Below, one piece after another: positions 1-5,197 of a DNA stretch of 7,826 nucleotides (within the stretch, counting starts at the first letter, position 1; each line of letters begins with the position of its first letter). Made by a program: the position numbers and the translations under genes. Source of the stretch: Oscillospiraceae bacterium (GTDB lineage: Bacteria > Bacillota > Clostridia > Oscillospirales > Ruminococcaceae); assembly GCA_017472375.1 (NCBI GenBank), contig JAFUQL010000056.1, positions 1-7,826 of the forward strand, given 5' to 3'. Under the pieces are notes generated by a model that did no database searches, was not told the origin of the DNA, and was given only the letters and a program-made list of their open reading frames with translations.

Positions 1-162
1 GCTCTCCAGCAGGTTGTACAGGGTGCCCGGCCCCACCTGCACCCGGCCGCCGGTCATCTCGGTGACCTTGGCCATGATGTCCGCACCGCAGCACTCCACC
101 CGCAGACACAGCAGGATGTAGAACATCTGCTCGGTGAGGGTATGAAATTTTTCACGCGCCAT
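1..162 (-). CDS. PadR-family transcriptional regulator, N-terminal part (runs off window start)
   Basis: The reading frame starts at ATG 160-162 on the minus strand and is still open at base 1, so only the first 54 residues are seen. They read MAREKFHTLTEQMFYILLCL, then a Cys-rich stretch, then GPGTLYNLLES. This is the start of a PadR winged helix: a helix with TEQMFYILL, and the recognition helix with the typical (G)TLYNLLE pattern. PadR proteins are dimeric repressors that usually control a neighbouring membrane protein or transporter gene and often themselves. The start is fixed by AAAGGAGG about 8 nt upstream (complement of 168-176). A strong promoter overlapped by two palindromes lies just upstream (see 235-293), which points to autoregulation. 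The C-terminal part and any downstream partner gene lie outside the window. I am confident of the family; the ligand and targets cannot be told. Confidence 0.88.
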   Translation of the reverse strand, partial: MAREKFHTLTEQMFYILLCLRVECCGADIMAKVTEMTGGRVQVGPGTLYNLLES

Positions 163-234
163 CGTTATTCCCCTCCTTTCGCGCTGGGCATGCGGCGTTC
201 AGTCCACGCCGGCTGTTCCGCCTGCCCCACGCGC

Positions 235-255
235 AAATATCGAATATCGCTATTT
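235..255. promoter_or_regulatory. Proximal operator palindrome of the PadR-type promoter
   Basis: AAATATCGA (235-243), ATA, then TCGCTATTT (247-255) form a 9-bp inverted repeat with one mismatch and a 3-nt spacer. It lies just downstream of the predicted start point of the PadR promoter. Its core ATCGAATATCG recurs at 273-283, 34 bp away or about three helical turns. Two same-core palindromes on one promoter suggest a repressor that binds as a dimer at each. That the bound protein is the PadR product itself is inferred from position. Confidence 0.7.
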
Positions 256-264
256 CCTGCTTTT

Positions 265-293
265 ATAGTATCATCGAATATCGATATTGTCAA
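265..293 (-). promoter_or_regulatory. Promoter of the PadR-type gene at 1-162
   Basis: Read on the minus strand, a perfect -35 box TTGACA (288-293) is followed after exactly 17 nt by TACTAT (265-270). Transcription should start near 258, leaving a leader of about 95 nt before the ATG at 162. The promoter lies in an AT-rich patch inside GC-rich surroundings, and both ATCGAATATCG palindromes fall on it: one in the spacer, one just past the start point. Confidence 0.85.
273..285. promoter_or_regulatory. Distal operator palindrome within the PadR promoter spacer
   Basis: ATCGA (273-277), ATA, TCGAT (281-285) is a perfect 5-bp inverted repeat with a 3-nt spacer. It occupies the space between the -35 and -10 boxes, a position where a bound dimer would exclude RNA polymerase. 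It shares the 11-base core ATCGAATATCG with the palindrome at 235-255. Confidence 0.7.
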
Positions 294-385
294 CTGTCCC
301 TGGCCAGATCGCCGGGTGCCGCACAGGCCGCCGGCGCACAGCGGTGCATCCGATGCATGACCGCCCCTTCCCCCGGGCACACTAA

Positions 386-420
386 CCTCCGGGCATGCCG
401 CCCGAAAACCACACCGGAGG
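386..420 (+). promoter_or_regulatory. Possible hairpin masking the ribosome binding site of the gene at 430
   Basis: CCTCCGG (386-392) is the exact complement of CCGGAGG (414-420), which contains the GGAGG Shine-Dalgarno of the downstream gene. A second, competing stem is possible: CGGGC (390-394) with GCCCG (400-404). The first pairing would hide the ribosome binding site and the second would break the first. In GC-rich DNA such pairings arise by chance, so this is only a candidate translational control element. No clear promoter was found on this strand in 163-385. Confidence 0.3.
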
Positions 421-429
421 GACCCGCCC

Positions 430-867
430 ATGCACCGCCGCATCACCGCCCGCCTGCCCGACTACGCCTGCTTCGTCACCTTCTGCCTTGGGGCAGCGGG
501 CTACGGCCTGCTGGAGTATCTCTACCGGGGCCGCACCCACTGGACCATGCTGCTGGCAGGCGGGGCGGCCCTGGTACTGCTGCGGCGGCTGAACCGGCGC
601 ATGGCGGGCACGCCGCTGGCGCTGCGGGCGCTGGCCGGGGCGCTGGCTGTCACCGGGCTGGAGCTGGCTGTGGGCCTTGTGTGCAACCGGGCGCTGGGCT
701 GGGCCGTGTGGGACTACTCGGCCCTGTGGGGCAACCTGTGGGGTCAGGTGTGCCCCCGGTTCAGCCTGTACTGGTTTGGGCTGTGTCTGCTGGTGCTGCC
801 CGCGCTGGACCGCGCCTTCCCCACCTGCGCCGACCCGGCCGCTCTGCCGCCTGAGCCGCCGCCCTGA
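430..867 (+). CDS. Small integral membrane protein, PF06541-like (putative ABC-transporter type IV / CmpB family)
   Basis: This 145-residue protein is mostly hydrophobic, with about four likely membrane helices (roughly residues 11-31, 38-52, 66-88 and 111-127) and a Pro-rich soluble tail ending in PEPPP. Family-like signs are GYGLLEYLYRG followed by a THWTMLLAGG stretch near the N-terminus, and VWDYSALWGNLWGQVC (residues 93-108) before the last helix. I recognise this pattern from the Firmicutes family named putative ABC transporter permease (PF06541), whose real function is poorly known; no ATPase is nearby. The start is supported by GGAGG at 416-420, 9 nt upstream. It stands alone, divergent from the PadR gene and convergent with the SGNH hydrolase, and a strong hairpin terminator follows the stop by 12 nt. 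Being next to a PadR gene makes regulation by that protein possible but unproven. Confidence 0.75.
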   Translation: MHRRITARLPDYACFVTFCLGAAGYGLLEYLYRGRTHWTMLLAGGAALVLLRRLNRRMAGTPLALRALAGALAVTGLELAVGLVCNRALGWAVWDYSALWGNLWGQVCPRFSLYWFGLCLLVLPALDRAFPTCADPAALPPEPPP

Positions 868-879
868 CCCCATACACAA

Positions 880-940
880 AAGACCACCCGCCCTGTGCGG
901 CCCTTCAAAGGGTCCGCCGGGGCGGGTGGTCTTGTTTTGC
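880..940. terminator. Two-way intrinsic terminator between convergent genes
   Basis: AAGACCACCCGCCC (880-893) pairs perfectly with GGGCGGGTGGTCTT (920-933), a 14-bp stem. An inner GCGG-CCCTT / AAGGG-CCGC stem sits in the loop. Rightward it is followed by GTTTTGCTT, and leftward by TTTTGTG. It can therefore end both the 430-867 gene and the SGNH gene, whose stop is at 951-953. Confidence 0.9.
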
Positions 941-950
941 TTAAAACGGC

Positions 951-1907
951 TCAGCCCACATAGTAGGCGCTGCCCTTGGCCCAGGGATTGTCCGCGGAAT
1001 ACCTGGCATGGCTGCACAGGAAATCCACCCATGCGGTGTAGCCGCTGCTGGCCTGCAGGTGCACACCGTCGGCCTCGGCATAGTCGGCATTCAGATCACC
1101 GCTCTCGTCTGCAAAAGCGCCGTACAGATCCAGGAAGCAGCAGCCCTTTTCCACGGCCAGCGCCGCCAGCTGCTGGTTCACCGCCTGCACCTTTTCCTTC
1201 TGCAGGCCGGGGCGGGTGGCGGTGGCCTCCGGGCGCACCGGGGGCACCGCCTGCACATAGATGAGGGTATTCGGCAGGGCGGCCTTCAGCTCGTCCAGCA
1301 TCCGCCCGTAGTAGGCCAGGAAGCTGTCTGCCGTGCCGTCGTTCACCAGGGTGTTGGTGCCCAGCAGGATGTACAGCTTGCCGGGCTGCATCTGGGTCAG
1401 CAGGTCCATGGGCACCTCGGCGCCGCGCTCGGGGTGGTTCTGGGTGCTGCGGTCCACCACCGCCTTGGGGGTCAGGCCGATGTAGCCGCAGATGGTAGCC
1501 CCCTGCAGCTCGATGCCATACTCGGTGAAGCCCTCGGTCAGGCTGTCGCCCAGCAGCACCGCATCGGAGAAATAGCTGGTGTCCACGCGGCCGCACTCCG
1601 GCAGCGAGAGCAGGTCATAGTCCACCGTGCGGATGGTGTAATCCCCGGTCTGGACGGCCGGGCCGGTCACCGCCCAGACCTCCTTGTCCAGCTCCACCTG
1701 CATGGGCAGAGGGGCCAGCACGGTGGGCTGGATGTCGGTGTCCACCGGGCCGGCGATCTCGGGCTCATCGGTGAACAGGCCGATGATGAAGGTGATGATG
1801 GCCGCCAGGATCAGAATGAACACCGCAGCCACAGCCAGCCGCAGGTTGCGGCGGCGGCGGCGCTTGCGGCGGCGCTCGTAATACAGGGTATGGTCGGAAT
1901 TTCTCAT
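951..1907 (-). CDS. Membrane-anchored SGNH/GDSL-type hydrolase (esterase/acyl hydrolase)
   Basis: The 318-residue protein starts with a very basic cytoplasmic tail (nine Arg/Lys at 12-20). One transmembrane helix follows (about 24-45), then a linker, then an extracytoplasmic SGNH hydrolase domain from about residue 85. Catalytic blocks are visible: LLGDSLTEG with nucleophile Ser122, LLGTNTL with oxyanion Asn185, and DGVHL with Asp280 and His283. SGNH enzymes cleave ester bonds, often O-acetyl groups on glycans or peptidoglycan; the substrate here cannot be read. The frame stays open upstream to 2108, but that stretch lacks helices or family residues and overlaps a better small ORF (2000-2089). 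MRNSDHT at 1907 was therefore chosen, although its ribosome site is weak (GTGAG, 6 nt away). Promoter at 2114-2142; terminator at 880-933. Confidence 0.88.
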   Translation of the reverse strand: MRNSDHTLYYERRRKRRRRRNLRLAVAAVFILILAAIITFIIGLFTDEPEIAGPVDTDIQPTVLAPLPMQVELDKEVWAVTGPAVQTGDYTIRTVDYDLLSLPECGRVDTSYFSDAVLLGDSLTEGFTEYGIELQGATICGYIGLTPKAVVDRSTQNHPERGAEVPMDLLTQMQPGKLYILLGTNTLVNDGTADSFLAYYGRMLDELKAALPNTLIYVQAVPPVRPEATATRPGLQKEKVQAVNQQLAALAVEKGCCFLDLYGAFADESGDLNADYAEADGVHLQASSGYTAWVDFLCSHARYSADNPWAKGSAYYVG

Positions 1908-1935
1908 GGACGTCTCACTTTTTTGTTGATGCAAA

Positions 1936-1974
1936 CGCGCCCGGGCCACCCTGCACGGGGCGCGGCCGGGCGCG
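1936..1974 (-). promoter_or_regulatory. GC-rich hairpin between the small ORF and the SGNH gene
   Basis: CGCGCCCGG (1936-1944) is perfectly complementary to CCGGGCGCG (1966-1974), with 21 nt between the arms. In the minus-strand transcript it forms between the small ORF stop (2000) and the SGNH start (1907). It is followed by only three U residues (UUUGCAUC), so it is not a standard terminator. It could act in attenuation, translation coupling or RNA stability. A chance pairing in GC-rich DNA is possible, but nine uninterrupted pairs is notable. Confidence 0.5.
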
Positions 1975-1999
1975 GTCGTTGCGTAATAAGGCGGCGGGT

Positions 2000-2089
2000 T
2001 CAGCGCTCGAGGCGCAGGGCATAGCGCCGCACCGGGATGCTCAGTGCCGCAAACAGCAGCCCGGCGGTAATGGCAAACAGGGAATACAC
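2000..2089 (-). CDS. Candidate 29-residue hydrophobic small protein or leader peptide, GTG start
   Basis: On the minus strand GGGAGGG (complement of 2096-2102) lies 6 nt before a GTG at 2087-2089. That codon opens a 29-codon frame ending in TGA (2000-2002). The peptide begins (M)YSLFAITAGLLFAALS, then IPVRRYALRLER. That is one hydrophobic span of about 16-18 residues followed by an Arg-rich end, the shape of a single-pass small membrane protein with its C-terminus inside. The promoter at 2114-2142 would start transcription near 2107, directly in front of this ribosome site. An in-frame ATG at 2102-2104 would be almost leaderless and is less likely; a stop codon sits just before it. The SGNH gene starts 92 nt downstream. 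It resembles no family I know. The ribosome site, promoter fit and composition support it; no conservation data are available. Confidence 0.5.
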   Translation of the reverse strand: MYSLFAITAGLLFAALSIPVRRYALRLER

Positions 2090-2113
2090 TGCGATCCCTC
2101 CCATTCAATTTCT

Positions 2114-2142
2114 ACTATATAAGATACGAATCAAAATGTCCA
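2114..2142 (-). promoter_or_regulatory. Promoter for the small ORF and SGNH hydrolase gene
   Basis: Read on the minus strand, TGGACA (2137-2142) is followed after 17 nt by TATAGT (2114-2119). Each box is one base away from consensus, in an AT-rich patch. The start point would be near 2107, just ahead of the GGGAGGG ribosome site of the small ORF. Confidence 0.75.
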
Positions 2143-2222
2143 GTTATTTCATAGCCCGGACGGGGAAATTTCATCTCTGGTTCATACATTCGGCGTACAC
2201 TGATGATCATAGGCCACACCGC

Positions 2223-2250
2223 GCCGCCCCATGCACCGGGCGGCTTTTTT
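2223..2250 (+). terminator. Intrinsic terminator-like hairpin with no evident upstream gene
   Basis: GCCGCCC (2223-2229), an 8-nt loop, GGGCGGC (2238-2244) and six T (2245-2250) make a textbook rightward terminator. The nearest rightward gene upstream ends at 867 and already has its own terminator. The leftward direction has no T run, so it does not serve the SGNH unit. It could end a short unannotated RNA, or shield the cardiolipin synthase promoter 31 nt downstream from read-through antisense to the SGNH gene. Confidence 0.7.
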
Positions 2251-2280
2251 GTCCAGTTGACCCGGTTTGTGGCCCTCTGT

Positions 2281-2310
2281 TTGACGCATCCGCACCGTTC
2301 GCGCTATGAT
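2281..2310 (+). promoter_or_regulatory. Promoter of the cardiolipin synthase gene
   Basis: TTGACG (2281-2286) and TATGAT (2305-2310) are separated by 18 nt. Each box is one base from consensus. Transcription would start near 2317, giving a leader of about 56 nt before the chosen ATG at 2373. Confidence 0.7.
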
Positions 2311-2372
2311 AGAGTCAGAGATCAAGTGCCGGAATGCGGCTCCGCCCTTTGTTCTGTACCATGAGGTATTTT

Positions 2373-3899
2373 ATGAAAAAATTCATCCGCTTCCTCACCA
2401 GCCGGCTTTGCATCACCGCCCTGCTCATTCTGGCGCAGCTGGGCTGGCTGTATCTGCAGTTCACCCGGCTCATCCACTACTCGGCGGCCATCAGCACGGT
2501 GCTGGCCCTGCTCAGCACGGTGGTGGTGGTCGTGGTGATCCGCCGGGATGAAAACCCCGCCTACAAACTGCTGTGGGTCGTGCTCATCGCGGTGTCCCCT
2601 GTGCTGGGCGGGCTTCTGTACGCGCTGTGGGGCAACAAGCGCCCCGGCCGCCGGATGCGCCGCTCACTTGCCGCCGCCCGGGAGCCCATCCGCCCCCTGC
2701 TGGCTCAGCCGCAGGAGCCCATGGAAGCCCTGCTGGCCGAGCACCCCCGCATCTCGGCCACCGCCCGGTATGTGGCCCGGTACGGGCCCTATCCGGTGCA
2801 TCAGAACACCGAGGTGGACTACTACCCCATCGGTGAAAAGCTCTACGCCGCCATGCTGGAGGAGCTGGAGAAGGCCGAGAAATTCATCTTTCTGGAATAC
2901 TTCATCTACGCCGAGGGCGAGATGTGGCAGGGCATCCGCCGCATTCTTGCCCGCAAGGCGGCGCAGGGCGTGGACGTGCGGCTGATCTACGACGACATGG
3001 GCTGCCTGGGCGTGCTGCCCAAGAACTTCTGGCGCGGGCTGGAAAAGGACGGCATCCGCTGCCTGCCCTTCAACCCCTTTGTGCCGCTGGTCTCGGTGGT
3101 GATGAACAACCGCGACCACCGCAAGATGCTCATTGTGGACGGGCACACCGCATTCACCGGCGGCATCAACATCGCGGACGAGTACATCAACCGCACCAGC
3201 CCCCACGGCCACTGGAAGGACACCGGCATCCGCCTGCGGGGCGACGCCGTGTGGAACTACACCCTGATGTTTCTGGAGATGTGGAACGCCTTCCGCCGCA
3301 CCGACACCGAGTATGGGCAGTTCCTGCCGCCGCCCAGCCCCCGCCCCGGGGCCAAGGGCTGGGTGCAGCCCTTCAGCGACAGCCCGCTGGACACGGAGCC
3401 CCTCAGCGAGAGCGTCTACCTGGACATTCTGAACCAGGCCAAGCGCTACGTCTACATCTTCACCCCCTATCTCATCATCGACAATGAGATGCAGACCGCC
3501 CTGTGCCTGGCGGCCAAGCGGGGTGTGGATGTGCGCATCGTCACCCCTGGCATTCCGGACAAGTGGATCGTGTGGCAGCTCACCCGCTCCTACTACGAGC
3601 CGCTGATGGAGGCAGGCGTGAAGATCTACGAGTACGCGCCCGGCTTCATCCACGCCAAGAGCTACCTGAGCGACGACCGCATCGGCGTTGTGGGCACCAT
3701 CAACATGGATTTCCGCAGCCTGTATCTGCACTTCGAGTGCGGCACCCTGCTCATCGACAGCCCCTGCCTGGCCGACCTGAAGGCCGATGCGGAGGAGACC
3801 TTCCGCAAGAGCCGGCCGGTGCGCCCCTGCGATGTGCGCGACGGCTTCTTTGGTGACCTGCTCAGCTCCGCCCTGCGGGTGCTGGCGCCCCTGTTCTGA
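2373..3899 (+). CDS. cls: Cardiolipin synthase, phospholipase D superfamily
   Basis: The 508-residue protein has the usual length and plan of bacterial Cls. Hydrophobic N-terminal helices (about 12-30, 37-56 and 65-86) carry the RRDENPAYKLLWV and PVLGGLLYALWG pattern. Two phospholipase D domains follow. The first HKD motif is HRKMLIVD (His249, Lys251, Asp256) followed by TGGINIADEY; the second is HAKSYLSD (His427, Lys429, Asp434) followed by GTINMDFRS. Both are intact, so it should be active. It condenses two phosphatidylglycerols into cardiolipin and glycerol at the inner face of the membrane. ATGs at 2334 and 2361 are also in frame. The one at 2373 was chosen because GAGGT (2363-2367) lies 5 nt before it and the protein then begins MKKFIRFL. 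It is a single-gene unit with its own promoter and terminator. A clostridial Cls paralogue acting on other phospholipids is possible. Confidence 0.95.
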   Translation: MKKFIRFLTSRLCITALLILAQLGWLYLQFTRLIHYSAAISTVLALLSTVVVVVVIRRDENPAYKLLWVVLIAVSPVLGGLLYALWGNKRPGRRMRRSLAAAREPIRPLLAQPQEPMEALLAEHPRISATARYVARYGPYPVHQNTEVDYYPIGEKLYAAMLEELEKAEKFIFLEYFIYAEGEMWQGIRRILARKAAQGVDVRLIYDDMGCLGVLPKNFWRGLEKDGIRCLPFNPFVPLVSVVMNNRDHRKMLIVDGHTAFTGGINIADEYINRTSPHGHWKDTGIRLRGDAVWNYTLMFLEMWNAFRRTDTEYGQFLPPPSPRPGAKGWVQPFSDSPLDTEPLSESVYLDILNQAKRYVYIFTPYLIIDNEMQTALCLAAKRGVDVRIVTPGIPDKWIVWQLTRSYYEPLMEAGVKIYEYAPGFIHAKSYLSDDRIGVVGTINMDFRSLYLHFECGTLLIDSPCLADLKADAEETFRKSRPVRPCDVRDGFFGDLLSSALRVLAPLF

Positions 3900-3914
3900 C
3901 CCATAAAACAAGAA

Positions 3915-3955
3915 GCATCCCGCCTCAGTATACGATGAGGCGGGATGCATTTTTT
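3915..3955. terminator. Two-way intrinsic terminator between cls and galE
   Basis: GCATCCCGCCTCA (3915-3927) pairs perfectly with TGAGGCGGGATGC (3936-3948) around an 8-nt loop. The rightward T run is TTTTTT (3950-3955). Leftward, the transcript ends in TTCTTGTTTTA. It sits between two convergent stops, at 3899 and 3973, and probably serves both genes. Confidence 0.93.
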
Positions 3956-3972
3956 GTCGGATCGGGCGGTGC

Positions 3973-4992
3973 TCAGCCCTTGTAGCCGTTGGGGTTGGTG
4001 CTCTGCCAGCGCCAGCTGTCGGCGCACATCTCCTCGATGCCGTACTCGGCCGCCCAGCCCAGCTCGCGGGCCGCCTTGGAGGGGTCGGCGTAGCACTCTG
4101 CGATGTCGCCGGGGCGGCGGGGGTCGATCACATAGGGCAGGTCGCGGCCACAGGCCTTGCTGAAGGCACGGATCACGTCCAGCACGCTGTAGCCCTTGCC
4201 GGTACCCAGGTTGCAGATGAACAGGCCGGGCTTCTCAGCCAGCTTTTTGATGGCCGCCACATGGCCCCGGGCCAGGTCCACCACATGGATGTAATCCCGC
4301 ACGCCGGTGCCGTCCGGGGTGGGGTAGTCGCTGCCAAAGACGTGCACCTTCTCCAGCTTGCCCACCGCCACCTTGGCGATGTAGGGCACCAGGTTGTTGG
4401 GGATGCCGTTGGGGTCCTCGCCGATCATGCCGCTCTTATGGGCGCCGATGGGGTTGAAATAGCGCAGCAGCGCCACATTCAGCTCCGGGTCAGCCTTGCA
4501 GCAGTCGGTGAGGATCTGCTCGTTCATCACCTTGGTGGTGCCGTAGGGGTTGGTGGTGCCGCCCACAGGGGAATCCTCGGTGATGGGCACCACCTCGGGG
4601 TCACCGTACACGGTGGCCGAGGAGGAGAACACGAAGTTGTGCACCCCATGGGCGCGCATGGCCGCCAGGATGGTCAGGGTGCTGGTCAGGTTGTTGGTGT
4701 AATACTCCAGGGGCTTGGCCACGCTCTCGCCCACAGCCTTGTAGGCGGCAAAGTGGATGACCGCCTCGATGGAGGGGTTCTCGGCAAAGATCTTCTCCAC
4801 ATCCGCGGCACAGGTCATATCCGCCTCGTAGAAGGGGAACTCCTTGCCGGTGATGGCCTTCACCCGGGCCAGCGACTCGGGGCAGGAATTGTAGTAGTTG
4901 TCGGCCACCACGATGTCGTAGCCGGCCTCCAGCAGCTCCACACAGGTGTGGCTGCCGATGTAGCCGGCGCCGCCGCTCACCAAAATGGACAT
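3973..4992 (-). CDS. galE: UDP-glucose 4-epimerase
   Basis: This 339-residue protein is a full-length extended short-chain dehydrogenase. The NAD-binding GGAGYIGSH is at residues 7-15, HFAAYKAVGES at 80-90, the catalytic SSSATVYG at 123-130 (Ser125 region), and Tyr150-X3-Lys154 in NPYGTTK. It also has RYFNPIGAH (178-186) and VRDYIHVVDLA. GalE interconverts UDP-glucose and UDP-galactose in the cytoplasm, for galactose use by the Leloir pathway and for surface glycan precursors. The start at 4992 is fixed by AAAGGAG (complement of 5000-5006), 7 nt away; the upstream in-frame ATG would overlap this site. Cys300 occupies the place of E. coli Tyr299 (context RRPGDIAEC), the residue that limits substrate size, so UDP-GlcNAc/UDP-GalNAc may also be used. 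No other galactose genes are in the window. The AraC gene upstream has its own terminator, so galE probably has its own promoter, which I could not place firmly. Confidence 0.96.
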   Translation of the reverse strand: MSILVSGGAGYIGSHTCVELLEAGYDIVVADNYYNSCPESLARVKAITGKEFPFYEADMTCAADVEKIFAENPSIEAVIHFAAYKAVGESVAKPLEYYTNNLTSTLTILAAMRAHGVHNFVFSSSATVYGDPEVVPITEDSPVGGTTNPYGTTKVMNEQILTDCCKADPELNVALLRYFNPIGAHKSGMIGEDPNGIPNNLVPYIAKVAVGKLEKVHVFGSDYPTPDGTGVRDYIHVVDLARGHVAAIKKLAEKPGLFICNLGTGKGYSVLDVIRAFSKACGRDLPYVIDPRRPGDIAECYADPSKAARELGWAAEYGIEEMCADSWRWQSTNPNGYKG

Positions 4993-5013
4993 ATGTGTAC
5001 TCCTTTCGCACAA

Positions 5014-5114
5014 GACCCCGCCGGCGGTCCCGACGGGGTCAGTTCACGGGTCATGCGGTCCAGGGCAGGCCAGCCGTGCGTTCCCGCACAGAGCATGGAC
5101 AAATCGTTCTGTCC
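5014..5114 (-). promoter_or_regulatory. Structured leader region upstream of galE
   Basis: Between the AraC terminator and galE the minus-strand transcript can form several stems: GACCCCG/CGGGGTC (5014-5020 with 5034-5040), GTGCG/CGCAC (5076-5080 with 5085-5089) and GGACA/TGTCC (5097-5101 with 5110-5114). The first ends 14 nt before the galE ribosome site, lacks a T run and is not a terminator. I recognise no riboswitch. The only AT-rich part is 5126-5160, where TTTTTC-N17-TGATAG is at best a weak promoter candidate. Confidence 0.3.
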
Positions 5115-5154
5115 CGGACTCCCTGCACTGCTATCAGTTTATCGTTCTTCGCTG

Positions 5155-5186
5155 AAAAAATCTATGGACGGATGGGGTCCATCCAT
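5155..5186 (-). terminator. Intrinsic terminator of the AraC-family gene
   Basis: On the minus strand ATGGATGGA (complement of 5178-5186), a 5-nt loop and TCCGTCCAT (complement of 5164-5172) form a 9-bp stem with one G-T pair. AGATTTTTT follows. It begins 11 nt after the AraC-family stop codon. It would separate that gene from galE. Confidence 0.85.
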
Positions 5187-5197
5187 GAACATTTCCA

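Noticed and set aside
165..446. Leftward 93-codon frame upstream of the PadR-type gene
   Set aside because: It spans the PadR promoter and operators, lacks a ribosome site and shows no family pattern.
1008..2024. Long rightward frame of 338 codons
   Set aside because: It is antisense to the SGNH gene, rich in His/Gln/Val/Gly as expected for an antisense shadow of GC-rich coding DNA, and has no family motif.
1908..2108. N-terminal extension of the SGNH hydrolase to an ATG at 2108 (67 extra residues)
   Set aside because: The added stretch is Pro/Arg/Ala-rich without structure, crosses the GC hairpin and overlaps the better small ORF. A normal basic tail plus membrane anchor begins at 1907.
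2664..3950. Long leftward frame of 428 codons
   Set aside because: It lies antisense to the clear cls gene, crosses its terminator, and has no recognisable domain.
5014..5114. Riboswitch in the galE leader
   Set aside because: Several short stems can be drawn, but no conserved core of a known riboswitch class is visible and no terminator or SD-masking switch is evident.
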